This document shows, one piece after another, positions 24,359 through 34,501 of a stretch of 64,000 nucleotides of DNA; within the stretch, counting starts at the first letter, position 1; each line of letters begins with the position of its first letter. The notes under the pieces are model-generated. The model saw only the letters and a program-made list of their open reading frames with translations, did no database searches and was not told the origin of the DNA. Both the position numbers and the translations under genes were made by a program. The stretch lies in assembly GCA_023428135.1 (NCBI GenBank), contig JAEYZG010000062.1, positions 1 to 64,000 on the forward strand, in the 5' to 3' direction. The stretch is from Bacteroidota bacterium. GTDB lineage: Bacteria; Bacteroidota; Bacteroidia; Cytophagales; Cytophagaceae.

Positions 24359-26755
24359 TTATGATATCACTAACTTACCGAAATGAATCGGCACCATTAC
24401 CTTAATTTCATTTTTCTCCTGATTTTCCATAGTAAAGGCAACCTCCTGTCCATCAACTTCGCACTTTCTAGGCTCAAATGAAAGCCCATGTATATTGACA
24501 GCATAACTATGGTATGTCGGAGTAAATTCTCCCTGTAAAGACTGTTCAATTACAAACTGATTATCAGAACCGCTGGTATTGAAAGTTCTCACATTAAACT
24601 GCCCTTGTTCATATCCATAACCATCACCCGCATCTTCATATACAACAGATGTATGAGGTTTAGTATAATAATAAGCATGTAGAATTAATTCTTTCAATTC
24701 TATCTCTCCAACATATTGCATTACAGGATACATCGGAATAATAGATCCTGCTCTTACAAAAATTGGCACCCTGTTAAGATCAGCTTCTGCCCATACCTCC
24801 ATATTTCCATGGAAGCGCTCATCATCCCAGAAGTAATACCAAACTCCTGAAGGTAGATACAACCAGCGACCATCTGCTTCTGCCTGAGTAACTGGAATCA
24901 CAAGCAAGTTATCTCCCACTCCGAATTCATCCTGACGGAAATACGTTTCAGTGTCATTCTGATCAAGGAAAGTCAATGGTCTTAAGAAAGGTGTACCAAA
25001 TTTTGAATACTGCCAGAAGGTAGTATACAAATAAGGCAATAATCTGTATCTTAATTCAATTGTCTTTTTGGCCAGCTCTGCATACTCTTCCCCAAACGAC
25101 CATGGTTCCTGATCTCCGTGATCACCGGAAGAGTGCGTTCTACAGAAGGCATGGAATATACCAAGTTGCAGCCAGCGTATATACATTTCACCGGAAGGTG
25201 TTTCAATAAATCCACCTATGTCAGAACCGCAGAATGAAATGCCTGAAATGGCAAGTCGTTGACACATTACATTGGCAAGCCACAAATGCTCCCATGAAGC
25301 TACGTTATCACCTGTCCATACACTTGAATATTTTTGTATTCCGGAGTAAGCAGATCTTGTAATATTGAAAGGACGATAGTTAGGTGCAAGGAATCTTTTG
25401 ATACCGTCATAGGTGGCTTTTGCCATCTGCATGCCGTAAACATTGTGAGCTTTTCTATGACTGCAAGGATCGCCGTCATAGTTGTGTCTCACATCATTAG
25501 GGAATGTTTCAATCTCAAATACAGCAGGTTCGTTCATATCATTCCAAACTCCGCGAACCCCTGTCTCTATAAGGCCTTTAAATAATCCTGACCACCATTC
25601 TCTTACCTCAGGATTGGTAAAATCAGGGAAGTTACATTTTCCTGGCCATACAGACCCACGCATCAGCGGACCGTCCTGCCTTTTACAGAAATAATCCTTT
25701 TCTATAGCTTCCTGGTATACCCAATAATTTTTGTCAATCTTAATACCCGGATCTATAATGACCACGAGTTTATAACCATCTTTTGCTAATTCGTTTGTGA
25801 GTCCTTTAGGATCAGGAAAATAGTCTTTATTCCAGGTAAAGCACCTGAAGCCATCCATATAGTCAATATCGAGATAAAGAGCATCACATGGTATACTTCT
25901 CTTTCTGAACTCTGCAGCAATGTTCTTTACAACCTTTTCAGGATAGTAACTCCATTTACATTGATGATATCCGAGGGACCACAAAGGAGGAAGCTCAGGT
26001 TTACCCGTCATATTGGTGTAGGTTTCCACAACATCCATAAGTTCAGGACCATAGATAAAATAATAGTTCATTTCCCCACCATGTGCCCAGTAGCTATATA
26101 CATTCTTTCTTTCAAAACCGAAATCAAAAAATGTTCTGAATGAATTATCAAAAAGAACCCCATATCCAACTTTATGGTGAAGCCCCAGGAAAAATGGTAT
26201 GTTCTTATATAAAGGATCTGCATTCTTCATAAACCCGTAGGTATCTTTACCCCAGAGTTCAAACCTTTTACCTCTCAGATTCAGATCTGTAGGCTTATCT
26301 CCAAGTCCGAAGAAGTGTTCTCCACTTTGAACTTTTTTACTCATCATCACAATCTCACCACCATAGTCTTTGTGCTCTTCCCAATGAAACCCCTTTTCAT
26401 CATCAATCACCACTTTACCTTCTTTATCAAGAATTGTAACAAGCAGGCGATGCTTCGTAATTACGATATCAAGAAAGGCAGTACCGATTGTAAACTTCTC
26501 TTCATCTTCTTTAATATCCAGGGCTTTCACCTTTCCCTCATAGTTATGAGCGCCTGAATAGGAAAAATCTCTTTGAAAAATGCTCTCGGGAGAATACCTG
26601 AAGCGAATAACCTTATCGCTTTTAACACTCACCTCTAACGCAGATTCCGTACAATAGAAATAAAAGGTATAACCATCGCGTTTCCAGCTTTGAACCGAAT
26701 CGGGAAACTGTTGAACAGATATCTGATTCTGCCCTAGATTCATGTAACTTTCCAT
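24359..26755 (-). CDS. glycoside hydrolase family 31 (alpha-glucosidase type)
   Basis: About 798 residues from the ATG at 26755; a longer frame to 26821 adds a doubtful N-terminus and ATG 26743 is another option. It has the GH31 layout: an N-terminal beta-sandwich, then a (beta/alpha)8 barrel with the CDALYLDIDYMDGFRCFTW stretch, the nucleophile region GVWNDMNEPAVFE (about residue 400) and the acid Asp in SSVWTGDNVASWEHL (about 480), followed by FCGSDIGGF. It has no signal peptide and probably acts in the cytoplasm on alpha-glucosides or glycogen fragments. deoC follows 1 bp downstream. The glycosyltransferase/GH57 pair is transcribed divergently from the same 354-bp region. Confidence 0.9.
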   Translation of the reverse strand: MESYMNLGQNQISVQQFPDSVQSWKRDGYTFYFYCTESALEVSVKSDKVIRFRYSPESIFQRDFSYSGAHNYEGKVKALDIKEDEEKFTIGTAFLDIVITKHRLLVTILDKEGKVVIDDEKGFHWEEHKDYGGEIVMMSKKVQSGEHFFGLGDKPTDLNLRGKRFELWGKDTYGFMKNADPLYKNIPFFLGLHHKVGYGVLFDNSFRTFFDFGFERKNVYSYWAHGGEMNYYFIYGPELMDVVETYTNMTGKPELPPLWSLGYHQCKWSYYPEKVVKNIAAEFRKRSIPCDALYLDIDYMDGFRCFTWNKDYFPDPKGLTNELAKDGYKLVVIIDPGIKIDKNYWVYQEAIEKDYFCKRQDGPLMRGSVWPGKCNFPDFTNPEVREWWSGLFKGLIETGVRGVWNDMNEPAVFEIETFPNDVRHNYDGDPCSHRKAHNVYGMQMAKATYDGIKRFLAPNYRPFNITRSAYSGIQKYSSVWTGDNVASWEHLWLANVMCQRLAISGISFCGSDIGGFIETPSGEMYIRWLQLGIFHAFCRTHSSGDHGDQEPWSFGEEYAELAKKTIELRYRLLPYLYTTFWQYSKFGTPFLRPLTFLDQNDTETYFRQDEFGVGDNLLVIPVTQAEADGRWLYLPSGVWYYFWDDERFHGNMEVWAEADLNRVPIFVRAGSIIPMYPVMQYVGEIELKELILHAYYYTKPHTSVVYEDAGDGYGYEQGQFNVRTFNTSGSDNQFVIEQSLQGEFTPTYHSYAVNIHGLSFEPRKCEVDGQEVAFTMENQEKNEIKVMVPIHFGKLVIS

Positions 26756-27109
26756 AAGAACAATTTTAAAGCCCTTTATGCAAAACCTGGCAAAAGGTTG
26801 CATAAAAAAGACATAGTACAATTTTAAATTTGTTTATTAACACTTTCCAATAAAGTTCTTCTATTGCTTTACTAGAGTAAAAACTTTTTTTAACAATTAA
26901 AAAAGAAAGAGAGAAAACATCTCTTTTTTTTTATTCGTTAATACTCTCTTTGAGCAATTTTCCAATGGTTTCAAAAGTCTCAACTAAAACTATTTTTATA
27001 ATGTTGAGTTATTGATAAACTGATTTTGATCAATTAAGTTTATTTAAAAAAAGAAAAACACTACGCTGATAATCTGGTTATAATGTAGATTTTTCAAGGA
27101 AAGACTAAT
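26756..27109. promoter_or_regulatory. divergent promoter region between GH31 and the glycosyltransferase gene
   Basis: This 354-bp region separates two outward-facing glucan genes. It has a short hairpin AAAGAGA/TCTCTTT followed by a T-run near 26905-26932, which reads like a leader hairpin or weak terminator toward the + strand. It also has an AAGGAAAGAC ribosome-binding-like site 5 bp before the ATG at 27110. I cannot identify a clear -7 element or operator. Confidence 0.4.
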
Positions 27110-28381
27110 ATGAGAAAACCAAGAGTACTAATGCTCGGATGGGAGTTTCCTCCCATTATAAATGGCGGCCTTGGGGTTGCCTGTCTCGGCTTGTGCAAAG
27201 CTTTATCCCAACATGTAGAGTTGTCCATGATCATTCCAAAATCAGATCCTAATTACATGGTTAATAATGTGGAACTGATCGGGTTGAATAACGTCGAAGT
27301 AGAAAATCTTAAAAAGATCCGCACCAGCAAATACTATAAAGAATTTGCTCATGTCACTACTGTAGAGGCCAATATTTTTCCTTACGAAACTGCTGAATCA
27401 GACTTTGATATCATTAGAGGAAAATCCATAGACTTCAGGCTTGATAATGTGAATGTCTTTAAAGTGGGTGATCTTTACGGAGATGATGTCATCAACAAAG
27501 TGATTGAATATGCCAAGTTCTGCGCTCGTCTTGCTATGACAAAGGATTTCGATATCATTCATTGTCATGACTGGATGACTTTTCTTGCAGGCATTGAAAT
27601 CAAAGCTTTGTCTGGCAAGCCCTTAGTACTTCATGTTCATTCTCTTGACTACGACAGAGGCGGACCTGACAGCAGAGGCTGGGTTTACGATATCGAAAGA
27701 TGGGGTATGCATTATGCAGATGCTATTATTCCGGTGAGCCGTTACACTGGATCGATAGCTAAAAACCATTATGATGTGGATGAAAGAAAAATTTTTCCTG
27801 TTCACAATGGAGCTGATCCTGTTCATGTATTCCACGACACGAAGGATTTTCCTGAAAAACTTGTTCTCTTTTTAGGAAGAGTTACAGGCCAAAAAGGTCC
27901 TGAATACTTCCTTGACATAGCATCTAAAGTAATAGAGCATGCGCCCAATTCACGATTTGTAATGGCAGGAACAGGAGATAAACTAAGAGGGCTCATAGAA
28001 TCAGGTGCTTACAGACAAATTGGAAATAAATTCCATTTCACAGGATTCTTAAACAAAGAAAAAGTACACAAGCTTCTTTCAATTGCAGATGTTTATGTGA
28101 TGCCGTCTGTTTCAGAGCCTTTCGGACTTTCTGCTCTGGAAGCTGCGCAGTTTGGTATCCCTTGCGTAATATCGAAGCAATCCGGAGTATCAGAAGTATT
28201 GTATGGCGCACTGAAAGCCGATTTTTGGGACGTTGATAAAATGGCAGGACATATTATTTCCTTGCTTCAGAACGATTCTCTAAGGGAATCCGTAGTTAAA
28301 GATGCATTCCGTGATCTGGAAAATCTAACATGGGATAAAGCTGCCGAGAAAGTAGCAGATGTTTACAAAAGAGTACTTTAA
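27110..28381 (+). CDS. glycosyltransferase (GT4/GT5 type, glycogen-synthase-like)
   Basis: A 423-residue GT-B glycosyltransferase. The N-terminal WEFPPIINGGLGVACLGL (11-28) corresponds to the KxGGL-type sugar-nucleotide loop of starch/glycogen synthases. HCHDWMTFLAG and VHSLDYDRGGPDSRGWVYDI follow. The second domain has FLGRVTGQKGPEYFLDIA and the EX7E motif (EPFGLSALE, 336-344). The gene is followed 24 bp later by a GH57 enzyme, a pairing common in Bacteroidota. Together they are expected to act in cytoplasmic alpha-glucan synthesis or remodelling. Whether the donor is ADP- or UDP-glucose cannot be read from the sequence. Confidence 0.85.
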   Translation: MRKPRVLMLGWEFPPIINGGLGVACLGLCKALSQHVELSMIIPKSDPNYMVNNVELIGLNNVEVENLKKIRTSKYYKEFAHVTTVEANIFPYETAESDFDIIRGKSIDFRLDNVNVFKVGDLYGDDVINKVIEYAKFCARLAMTKDFDIIHCHDWMTFLAGIEIKALSGKPLVLHVHSLDYDRGGPDSRGWVYDIERWGMHYADAIIPVSRYTGSIAKNHYDVDERKIFPVHNGADPVHVFHDTKDFPEKLVLFLGRVTGQKGPEYFLDIASKVIEHAPNSRFVMAGTGDKLRGLIESGAYRQIGNKFHFTGFLNKEKVHKLLSIADVYVMPSVSEPFGLSALEAAQFGIPCVISKQSGVSEVLYGALKADFWDVDKMAGHIISLLQNDSLRESVVKDAFRDLENLTWDKAAEKVADVYKRVL

Positions 28382-28405
28382 AAATATTTAAAAATCATTC
28401 GGATT

Positions 28406-29611
28406 ATGCCAGCAGTTTGTTTTTATTTTCAGGTACATCAACCATACCGGCTAAAACAGTATTCGTTCTTCAATATAGGTAATGATCACAATTACCTGGA
28501 CGAAAGACTAAACAAAGAAATTCTGAATAAAGTAGCTGATAAATGCTATTTACCAGCTAACAAGCTGATGCTTGAACTAATCAAAAAGTTCAACAAGCAA
28601 TTCAGAATATCATATTCCATCAGTGGAATAGCTCTGGAACAATTCGAAAAATACAGACCCGATGTATTGGAGTCTTTTATTGACCTTGCAAGAACAGGCT
28701 GCGTTGAATTTCTGGGAGAAACCTATCACCATTCACTAAGCTATCTTTATTCCAAAGATGAATTTGTGAGGCAGATAGAACTTCATGAAAAGAAAATCAA
28801 ACACTACTTTAATCAGGAGCCTGTTGTATTCAGAAATACAGAATTGATATACAACAACGATCTGGCAGACTTTATTCAGAAGATGGGGTACAAAGCAATA
28901 CTTTGCGAAGGTGTTGATAGTCTTCTTCAAGGTAGAACACCCAATCAGATTTATACAGCTCCAAACAATAAGAAAATCAAATGTCTTCTGAAAAACTTCA
29001 GACTGTCAGATGACATCGCCTTCAGATTTTCAAACAGAGACTGGCCTGAATATCCGCTTACTGCGCAAAAATTTGCTTCATGGCTTCATAATGCTCATTC
29101 AGCTGATACCATTAATCTGTTTATGGACTACGAAACCTTTGGCGAGCACCAATGGAAAGAAACCGGCATTTTTGAATTTATAGCACATCTACCCGAAGAG
29201 ATTTTAAAGAATAAAGATTTTTCTTTCAAAACAGTTGGAGAAGTTGCTGATGATTATCAGAGCAAAGATGTTTATGACGCACATGCGACTACATCATGGG
29301 CAGATTCTGAAAGAGACCTCAGCGCCTGGCTGAGCAATTCGATGCAATCTGAATCTCTCTCCAAATTATATGCTATGGAAGAGGATGTAAAAAACTCTGG
29401 AGATAAAGACTTGATTGAAAGATGGTCGAGACTGCAAACCTCAGATCTTTTCTATTACATGTGTACAAAATACTGGTCAGACGGAGTGGTACATAAATAC
29501 TTCAGTCCTTATAACTCCCCTTACGATTCATACATTTACTTCATTAACGCACTTGCAGACCTGGAAGTGGAAGTAAATAAACATTCATTAGCTACAGCAA
29601 GAGTGTTTTAA
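28406..29611 (+). CDS. glycoside hydrolase family 57 (alpha-amylase / 4-alpha-glucanotransferase type)
   Basis: A 401-residue GH57 enzyme. The conserved regions appear in order: FQVHQPYR (8-15), GETYHHSLSYL, VFRNTELIYNN with the probable nucleophile Glu (about 146), FMDYETFGEHQW with the probable acid Asp241, and ATTSWADSERDLSAWLSN. It lacks the long C-terminal extensions of branching enzymes, so a short alpha-amylase-like or transferase activity is more likely. It lacks a signal peptide. It follows the glycosyltransferase gene at 24 bp and ends 25 bp before a strong terminator, so the two form a two-gene operon. Confidence 0.88.
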   Translation: MPAVCFYFQVHQPYRLKQYSFFNIGNDHNYLDERLNKEILNKVADKCYLPANKLMLELIKKFNKQFRISYSISGIALEQFEKYRPDVLESFIDLARTGCVEFLGETYHHSLSYLYSKDEFVRQIELHEKKIKHYFNQEPVVFRNTELIYNNDLADFIQKMGYKAILCEGVDSLLQGRTPNQIYTAPNNKKIKCLLKNFRLSDDIAFRFSNRDWPEYPLTAQKFASWLHNAHSADTINLFMDYETFGEHQWKETGIFEFIAHLPEEILKNKDFSFKTVGEVADDYQSKDVYDAHATTSWADSERDLSAWLSNSMQSESLSKLYAMEEDVKNSGDKDLIERWSRLQTSDLFYYMCTKYWSDGVVHKYFSPYNSPYDSYIYFINALADLEVEVNKHSLATARVF

Positions 29612-29635
29612 GTTTGCCTTATATTCATTTACTTT

Positions 29636-29680
29636 GCCTTATTGCAAACTTTCTAAGTATGCAATAAGGCTTTTTATTTT
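29636..29680 (+). terminator. rho-independent terminator after the GT/GH57 operon
   Basis: Perfect 10-bp arms GCCTTATTGC (29636-29645) and GCAATAAGGC (29661-29670) are followed by TTTTTATTTT. It lies between the GH57 stop and the ABC-F start. Confidence 0.88.
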
Positions 29681-29696
29681 ACAAGAAATCAACTCA

Positions 29697-31574
29697 ATGA
29701 ATTATCTTTCAGGCGAATCACTAGGAAAATCTTACAATGAAAAATGGTTGTTCCAGGATTTAAACTTTGGTATTAGTAAAGGTGAAAAAATAGGACTTGT
29801 TGGAGCAAACGGAGCAGGTAAGTCTACTCTGTTTCAAATTCTTTCCGGAAAGTTAAATCCTGACCGGGGGCATGTTGCTGTTTCTTCAGGTATAACTATT
29901 GGTTTCCTTGATCAGGATCCTGAGTTTCCGGAAGGCATTAATGTGATGGAAGCCTTATTTTCTTCAGAAAGCCAGTCTTTACTTGCTATCAAAGAATATG
30001 AAAACGCACTGAACAATAGCGAAGACTCCAATGCATTACAAAAAGCAATGGAGAGGATGGATGCTCTTAATGCCTGGGACTATGAAAGCAAAGTAAAGCA
30101 GATTATCGGCAAAATGGGTATCACCATTCTTGATCAGAAAATAAAAGACCTTTCCGGGGGGCAGAAAAAAAGAATTGCTCTTGCAAGATTACTGATTGAA
30201 AGCCCGGACTTGTTGATTCTCGATGAACCTACCAACCACCTTGATCTTGATACCGTTGAATGGCTCGAAGGATTTCTTTCCACAAGTAATACAACACTCT
30301 TACTTGTTACCCACGACCGATACTTCCTCGACAGAGTAACCAATGAAATTGTAGAATTGGACGGAGGTAAAATATACCGATACAAAGGTAATTACAGCTT
30401 CTTCCTGGAGAAAAAGGCTGAGCGGATTTCCATAGAACAAGCCGAGACAGACAAAGCCAATAACCTTTTACGTAAAGAGCTCGAATGGATGCGCAGACAG
30501 CCCAAAGCCAGAGGCACCAAAGCCAAATCAAGGGTTGACGCTTTTTATGAGCTGGAAGAGAAAGCTGGCAAAACAAGAAATGACCAGGCTCTTGAACTCA
30601 AGGTTGAGACTTCCAGACAAGGAAATAAAGTAATTGAAATAGATCATATAAGTAAAAAATTTGCTAAGCCAATTATCAGTGATTTTTCTTATGTCTTTAA
30701 AAAGAAAGACAGGATTGGAATCATAGGTAAAAACGGATCAGGGAAATCTACATTCCTGAACATCATTACAGGAAAAATACAGCCGGACAGCGGAAAGATT
30801 GATGCAGGGTCAACTACCAAAATTGGCTATTTTTCACAGACAGGACTTGATTTCAAAGAAGACCAAAGGGTGATAGATATTGTAAAAGAAGTTGCCGAGC
30901 ATATACCTATAGGTAATGGAGAAACACTAAGCGCTTCACAATTTCTTCAGAAATTCCTCTTCCCCCCTGCCGTGCAATACACATATGTCAATAAATTAAG
31001 CGGAGGAGAAAAAAAACGACTTCAGTTGCTCAGGGTTTTGATCAGTAACCCTAATTTTCTTATCCTGGATGAACCAACCAACGATCTTGATATTCCCACA
31101 CTAAACGTTCTTGAATCTTTCCTAATGGGCTATGAAGGATCTTTGGTAATTGTATCGCACGACAGATACTTTATGGATAAGCTCATAGATCACGTTTTCA
31201 TTTTCGATGGTTCGGCTACTATCAAAGATTTTCCAGGAAACTATACTGACTATCGAAATCATCTGGAAGAATTGGAGAAACAGTCGGAGGGAAAAACAAA
31301 AGAAAAACCAAAGGAAAAACCGGTAGAACAAATAGCACTTTCGAAACCTGCAGAGGAAAAGAAAAAACTTTCTTTTAAAGAGAAACAAGAATTTGAGACG
31401 TTGGAAAAAGATATTGAAAAACTTGAGAAGAAAAAGACAGAACTGACAAATAAATTATCTTCTCCTTCTATTAGTCATGATGAACTGACAAAGCTTTCAC
31501 AAGAGTTTGAAAATGTTAATAATACTCTGGAAGAAAAAACTTTACGTTGGTTAGAACTATCTGAAAAAGCTTAA
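29697..31574 (+). CDS. ABC-F family ATPase (Uup-like)
   Basis: 625 residues from the ATG at 29697, just past the terminator; a frame beginning at 29634 would read through the terminator hairpin and was rejected. It has two ABC domains in one chain with no membrane part. Domain 1 has GANGAGKST (about 36-44), LSGGQKKR and LILDEPTNHLD; domain 2 has GKNGSGKST (about 344), LSGGEKKR and LILDEPTNDLD. The linker region with Arg-rich ARGTKAKSRVD sits between them. A Lys/Glu-rich coiled-coil tail (about 560-620) matches the Uup C-terminal domain. ABC-F proteins act on the ribosome, rescuing or tuning translation; the exact role is inferred. Confidence 0.9.
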   Translation: MNYLSGESLGKSYNEKWLFQDLNFGISKGEKIGLVGANGAGKSTLFQILSGKLNPDRGHVAVSSGITIGFLDQDPEFPEGINVMEALFSSESQSLLAIKEYENALNNSEDSNALQKAMERMDALNAWDYESKVKQIIGKMGITILDQKIKDLSGGQKKRIALARLLIESPDLLILDEPTNHLDLDTVEWLEGFLSTSNTTLLLVTHDRYFLDRVTNEIVELDGGKIYRYKGNYSFFLEKKAERISIEQAETDKANNLLRKELEWMRRQPKARGTKAKSRVDAFYELEEKAGKTRNDQALELKVETSRQGNKVIEIDHISKKFAKPIISDFSYVFKKKDRIGIIGKNGSGKSTFLNIITGKIQPDSGKIDAGSTTKIGYFSQTGLDFKEDQRVIDIVKEVAEHIPIGNGETLSASQFLQKFLFPPAVQYTYVNKLSGGEKKRLQLLRVLISNPNFLILDEPTNDLDIPTLNVLESFLMGYEGSLVIVSHDRYFMDKLIDHVFIFDGSATIKDFPGNYTDYRNHLEELEKQSEGKTKEKPKEKPVEQIALSKPAEEKKKLSFKEKQEFETLEKDIEKLEKKKTELTNKLSSPSISHDELTKLSQEFENVNNTLEEKTLRWLELSEKA

Positions 31575-31737
31575 TTTTCAGAATTTAAGATTACTCTTGA
31601 AATTGTACAATTACAGGAAAAAGTTGAAAATTAGTTTATTTTTTCCCTTACAAAAGTACTTTTAAAGGTAAAAGACAGAAATTTTTGAACTATATTTATA
31701 GATTATTAAATCTTTTATCCAAACACGGTAAAAAACT

Positions 31738-33519
31738 ATGATTAAATTGGTAAATATCAAAAAGTTAGCACTTTTTTCTCTTCCAATTCTATTACTTACT
31801 CCGGAAGCACAGTCGCAATCAAAACTTACGGAAGATATCCGCCTGAATCAGGTAGGATTTTATCCATCTGGTCCTAAAACAGCAGTCATTGTTGATGCAC
31901 CTTCAGACAAATTTTATGTAATAAAAGAAAATCTGAGAGATACAGTTTTCACAGGACAACTAACCCCTGGTGTTGTATGGGAACATTCAAAAGAAAATGT
32001 TAGCAAAGCTGATTTTTCCAAATTTAAAACTCCAGGAACTTACCGCGTTTTTGTACCAAAATTGGGTTACTCATTTCCTTTTGAAATTAAAGAGCAGGTT
32101 TTACTTCCTGTAGCTAAAGGAAGTGTCAGAGGTTATTACTACCAGAGAGCTTCCATTGACCTTCTTCCTGAATTTGCAGGAAAATGGGCAAGACCAGCAG
32201 GACACCCTGATGATAAAGTTATGGTCCATGGTTCTGCAGCTACAGCTACACGTCCTGAAAAATTTGAAATTTCTTCTCCAAGAGGCTGGTACGATGCCGG
32301 CGATTACAATAAATATATTGTAAACTCAGGTATATCTACTTACACACTACTTGCTATTTATGAGCATTTTCCAAAATTTGCAGATACCTTAAAGCTAAAC
32401 ATCCCTGAAAGTAAGAACAACCTTCCGGACCTTCTTGACGAAATATTATGGAACGTTAGATGGATGCTTACCATGCAGGATGAAGACGGTGGAGTTTACC
32501 ATAAATTAACCAACCCAAGCTTCGACGGTTACATTATGCCTGCAGATGCAAAAGCTCCAAGATATGTAGTTCAAAAAGGAACTGCTGCATCTCTTGACTT
32601 TGCAGCAGTAGCTGCCCAGGCTTCTAGAGTTTTTGCCAAATTCAAAAAAGAACTACCAGGTCTTTCCGACTCCCTGTTAAAAGCTAGTGTAAAAGCTTAC
32701 ACATGGGCCAAAAAGAACCCAAATATTGAATACAGACAAACTGCATTAAATCAAAAGTTTCAACCCGGTATCAGAACAGGTGAATATGGAGATACAAAGT
32801 TTGAAGATGAATTTCAGTGGGCAGCTTTAGAACTTTTTGTTACTACAGGCAAAGGGGCGTATTTTGAAGAATCAAAATTAGAATATACCTTATCTGGTAC
32901 TTACTCTGTTCCTAACTGGGCTAACGTTTCAACCCTTGGCCTTTACACAATTGCACAAAACACCAAAAAACTTGCTGAATTTGAAAACATCAATCCTGAT
33001 GTAATAACCAATAAAATCCTAAGCATGGCCAATAAGTATAAAGAAAATGCAGAGAAATCTGCATATGGAACTGCAATGGGTACTTCAGGCGGAGACTTCA
33101 ACTGGGGAAGTAATAGTAACGCTGCTAACCAAGGTATACTATTAGTTCAGGCTTATTTAATAAGCAAAGACAAAGCATATCTGGACGCAGCTATATCTAA
33201 CATGGATTATTTGTTAGGAAGAAATGCAACTAAATACTGTTTCCTAACAGGATTTGGAAGCAAAAAAGTTATGCATCCTCACACCAGACCTTCAGAAGCT
33301 GATGGTATAGAAGATCCGGTTCCAGGTCTACTTGCGGGTGGACCAAATCCAGGCCAGGAAGATAAAGCAGACTGCCCAGGATCAGTATATGAGTCTTCAG
33401 CTCCTGCAAGATCTTATATCGATCATAAATGCAGCTATGCTTCCAACGAAATTGCTATTAACTGGAATGCACCTTTTGTATATTTAAGTTTTGCATTAGA
33501 AGCTTTAAAAGGAAAATAG
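31738..33519 (+). CDS. secreted glycoside hydrolase family 9 endoglucanase
   Basis: A 593-residue cellulase. A signal peptide (KKLALFSLPILLLTPEAQSQ) is followed by a CelD-type N-terminal Ig-like domain (IRLNQVGFYPSGPKTAVI, about 35-115) and a GH9 (alpha/alpha)6 barrel. Catalytic base residues are Asp186 and Asp189 in WYDAGDYNKY; the proton donor is Glu571 in ASNEIAINWNAP; the substrate-site MHPHTRPS and the GLLAGGPNPGQED stretch are present. No carbohydrate-binding module or T9SS C-terminal domain follows, so it is probably periplasmic or released. A strong terminator follows. This gene suggests the organism degrades beta-glucans such as cellulose. Confidence 0.93.
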   Translation: MIKLVNIKKLALFSLPILLLTPEAQSQSKLTEDIRLNQVGFYPSGPKTAVIVDAPSDKFYVIKENLRDTVFTGQLTPGVVWEHSKENVSKADFSKFKTPGTYRVFVPKLGYSFPFEIKEQVLLPVAKGSVRGYYYQRASIDLLPEFAGKWARPAGHPDDKVMVHGSAATATRPEKFEISSPRGWYDAGDYNKYIVNSGISTYTLLAIYEHFPKFADTLKLNIPESKNNLPDLLDEILWNVRWMLTMQDEDGGVYHKLTNPSFDGYIMPADAKAPRYVVQKGTAASLDFAAVAAQASRVFAKFKKELPGLSDSLLKASVKAYTWAKKNPNIEYRQTALNQKFQPGIRTGEYGDTKFEDEFQWAALELFVTTGKGAYFEESKLEYTLSGTYSVPNWANVSTLGLYTIAQNTKKLAEFENINPDVITNKILSMANKYKENAEKSAYGTAMGTSGGDFNWGSNSNAANQGILLVQAYLISKDKAYLDAAISNMDYLLGRNATKYCFLTGFGSKKVMHPHTRPSEADGIEDPVPGLLAGGPNPGQEDKADCPGSVYESSAPARSYIDHKCSYASNEIAINWNAPFVYLSFALEALKGK

Positions 33520-33552
33520 ATACTTACTGATACCGCCAAAGGTTCAATAAAC

Positions 33553-33597
33553 AATACAAGAGGCTAAAGATCAAATCTTTAGCCTCTTGTATTTTAC
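33553..33597 (+). terminator. rho-independent terminator after the GH9 gene
   Basis: Nineteen-bp perfect arms (33553-33571 and 33575-33593, containing AGAGGCTAAAGAT and its complement) close on a CAA loop and lead into TTTT. The long stem may work in both directions. Confidence 0.88.
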
Positions 33598-33675
33598 ACC
33601 CAATCAACAACCTGCCTGATTTATCTGTTACTTTTTTGAATAGGTGTATATTCTTCAATTTAATCTTTTTTGGGT

Positions 33676-34248
33676 ATGGATAAATTTACAGCGGATGTTA
33701 GAAACAATTACAATAATTATTACCTGCTTTTCTCAACAATGGGATGCGTGTGGCTATTAGCAGGATGTTTAGGTGCATATAACTACCCTCATTTGGCTAT
33801 GCTGGCATTACTGGGTGGAGCTACATTATTTCAACCTATATATAGAGTTATAAGGAAGGCTTTTGGAATAAAACAGACTAAAACAGATCATCCCTTAAGG
33901 ATGCTTACGACTCTTCTGGCAATCGGAATGCCACTTGGAGTAACTGTAGGTTTTTTCCCGTTCAAAGAAAACATGAACTTGTTTTTCCCAGCTTTCAGCC
34001 TGCTATTTGCAATGATCTTTGGTATTATCGGATACATATATAGGATAAAATCATTTGTCATTCTTGGCTTAACCAACATGGTGGGAAATATATACATTTC
34101 ACACTTCTATTTTGACCACTTTGCATTTGCCGGCCTGTATACAGGTATTTTACTCCTGGCAACTGCAAGTGCCGGAAAAATATATGGAGAAATTGACTTG
34201 AGGTTTATTTCATTAAAGAAGAAAATTAAAATCCCTCAGGGAAATTAG
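33676..34248 (+). CDS. integral membrane protein of unknown function
   Basis: 190 residues from the ATG at 33676; a TTG two codons earlier is the only alternative. About five to six predicted transmembrane helices: LLFSTMGCVWLLAGCLGAY, LAMLALLGGATLF, MLTTLLAIGMPLGVTVGF, LFFPAFSLLFAMIFGIIGY, FVILGLTNMVGNIYI and ILLLATASAG. It ends with a basic tail (SLKKKIKIPQGN). No family or catalytic motif is recognised. It stands alone between two terminators, so it has its own promoter. Confidence 0.72.
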   Translation: MDKFTADVRNNYNNYYLLFSTMGCVWLLAGCLGAYNYPHLAMLALLGGATLFQPIYRVIRKAFGIKQTKTDHPLRMLTTLLAIGMPLGVTVGFFPFKENMNLFFPAFSLLFAMIFGIIGYIYRIKSFVILGLTNMVGNIYISHFYFDHFAFAGLYTGILLLATASAGKIYGEIDLRFISLKKKIKIPQGN

Positions 34249-34249
34249 A

Positions 34250-34271
34250 AAAGGCCCGAAAGGGCTTTTTT
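34250..34271 (+). terminator. rho-independent terminator after the membrane-protein gene
   Basis: A compact hairpin GGCCC-GAAA-GGGCT with flanking A-T pairs and a T6 run, overlapping the end of the gene by only a few bases of spacer. GNRA-type tetraloop. Confidence 0.8.
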
Positions 34272-34501
34272 AGAATCAGATGAGCCATTAAAAACTGGCG
34301 AAAAAACCGCAAAAAACATCCAAAAAGCTAACCAATATTACTTCAAAAAATACATTAAAATCAACAGGATATCCCTTAAAAACTCAAACTAATCTAAATA
34401 AAACACAATTAACTAATTATCAGAATATTAACCCATCTAACTTTTTTAAAAACTAAACACCTCAATATTATAGACCAAATGTAGTATTTACGACATAAAC
34501 G

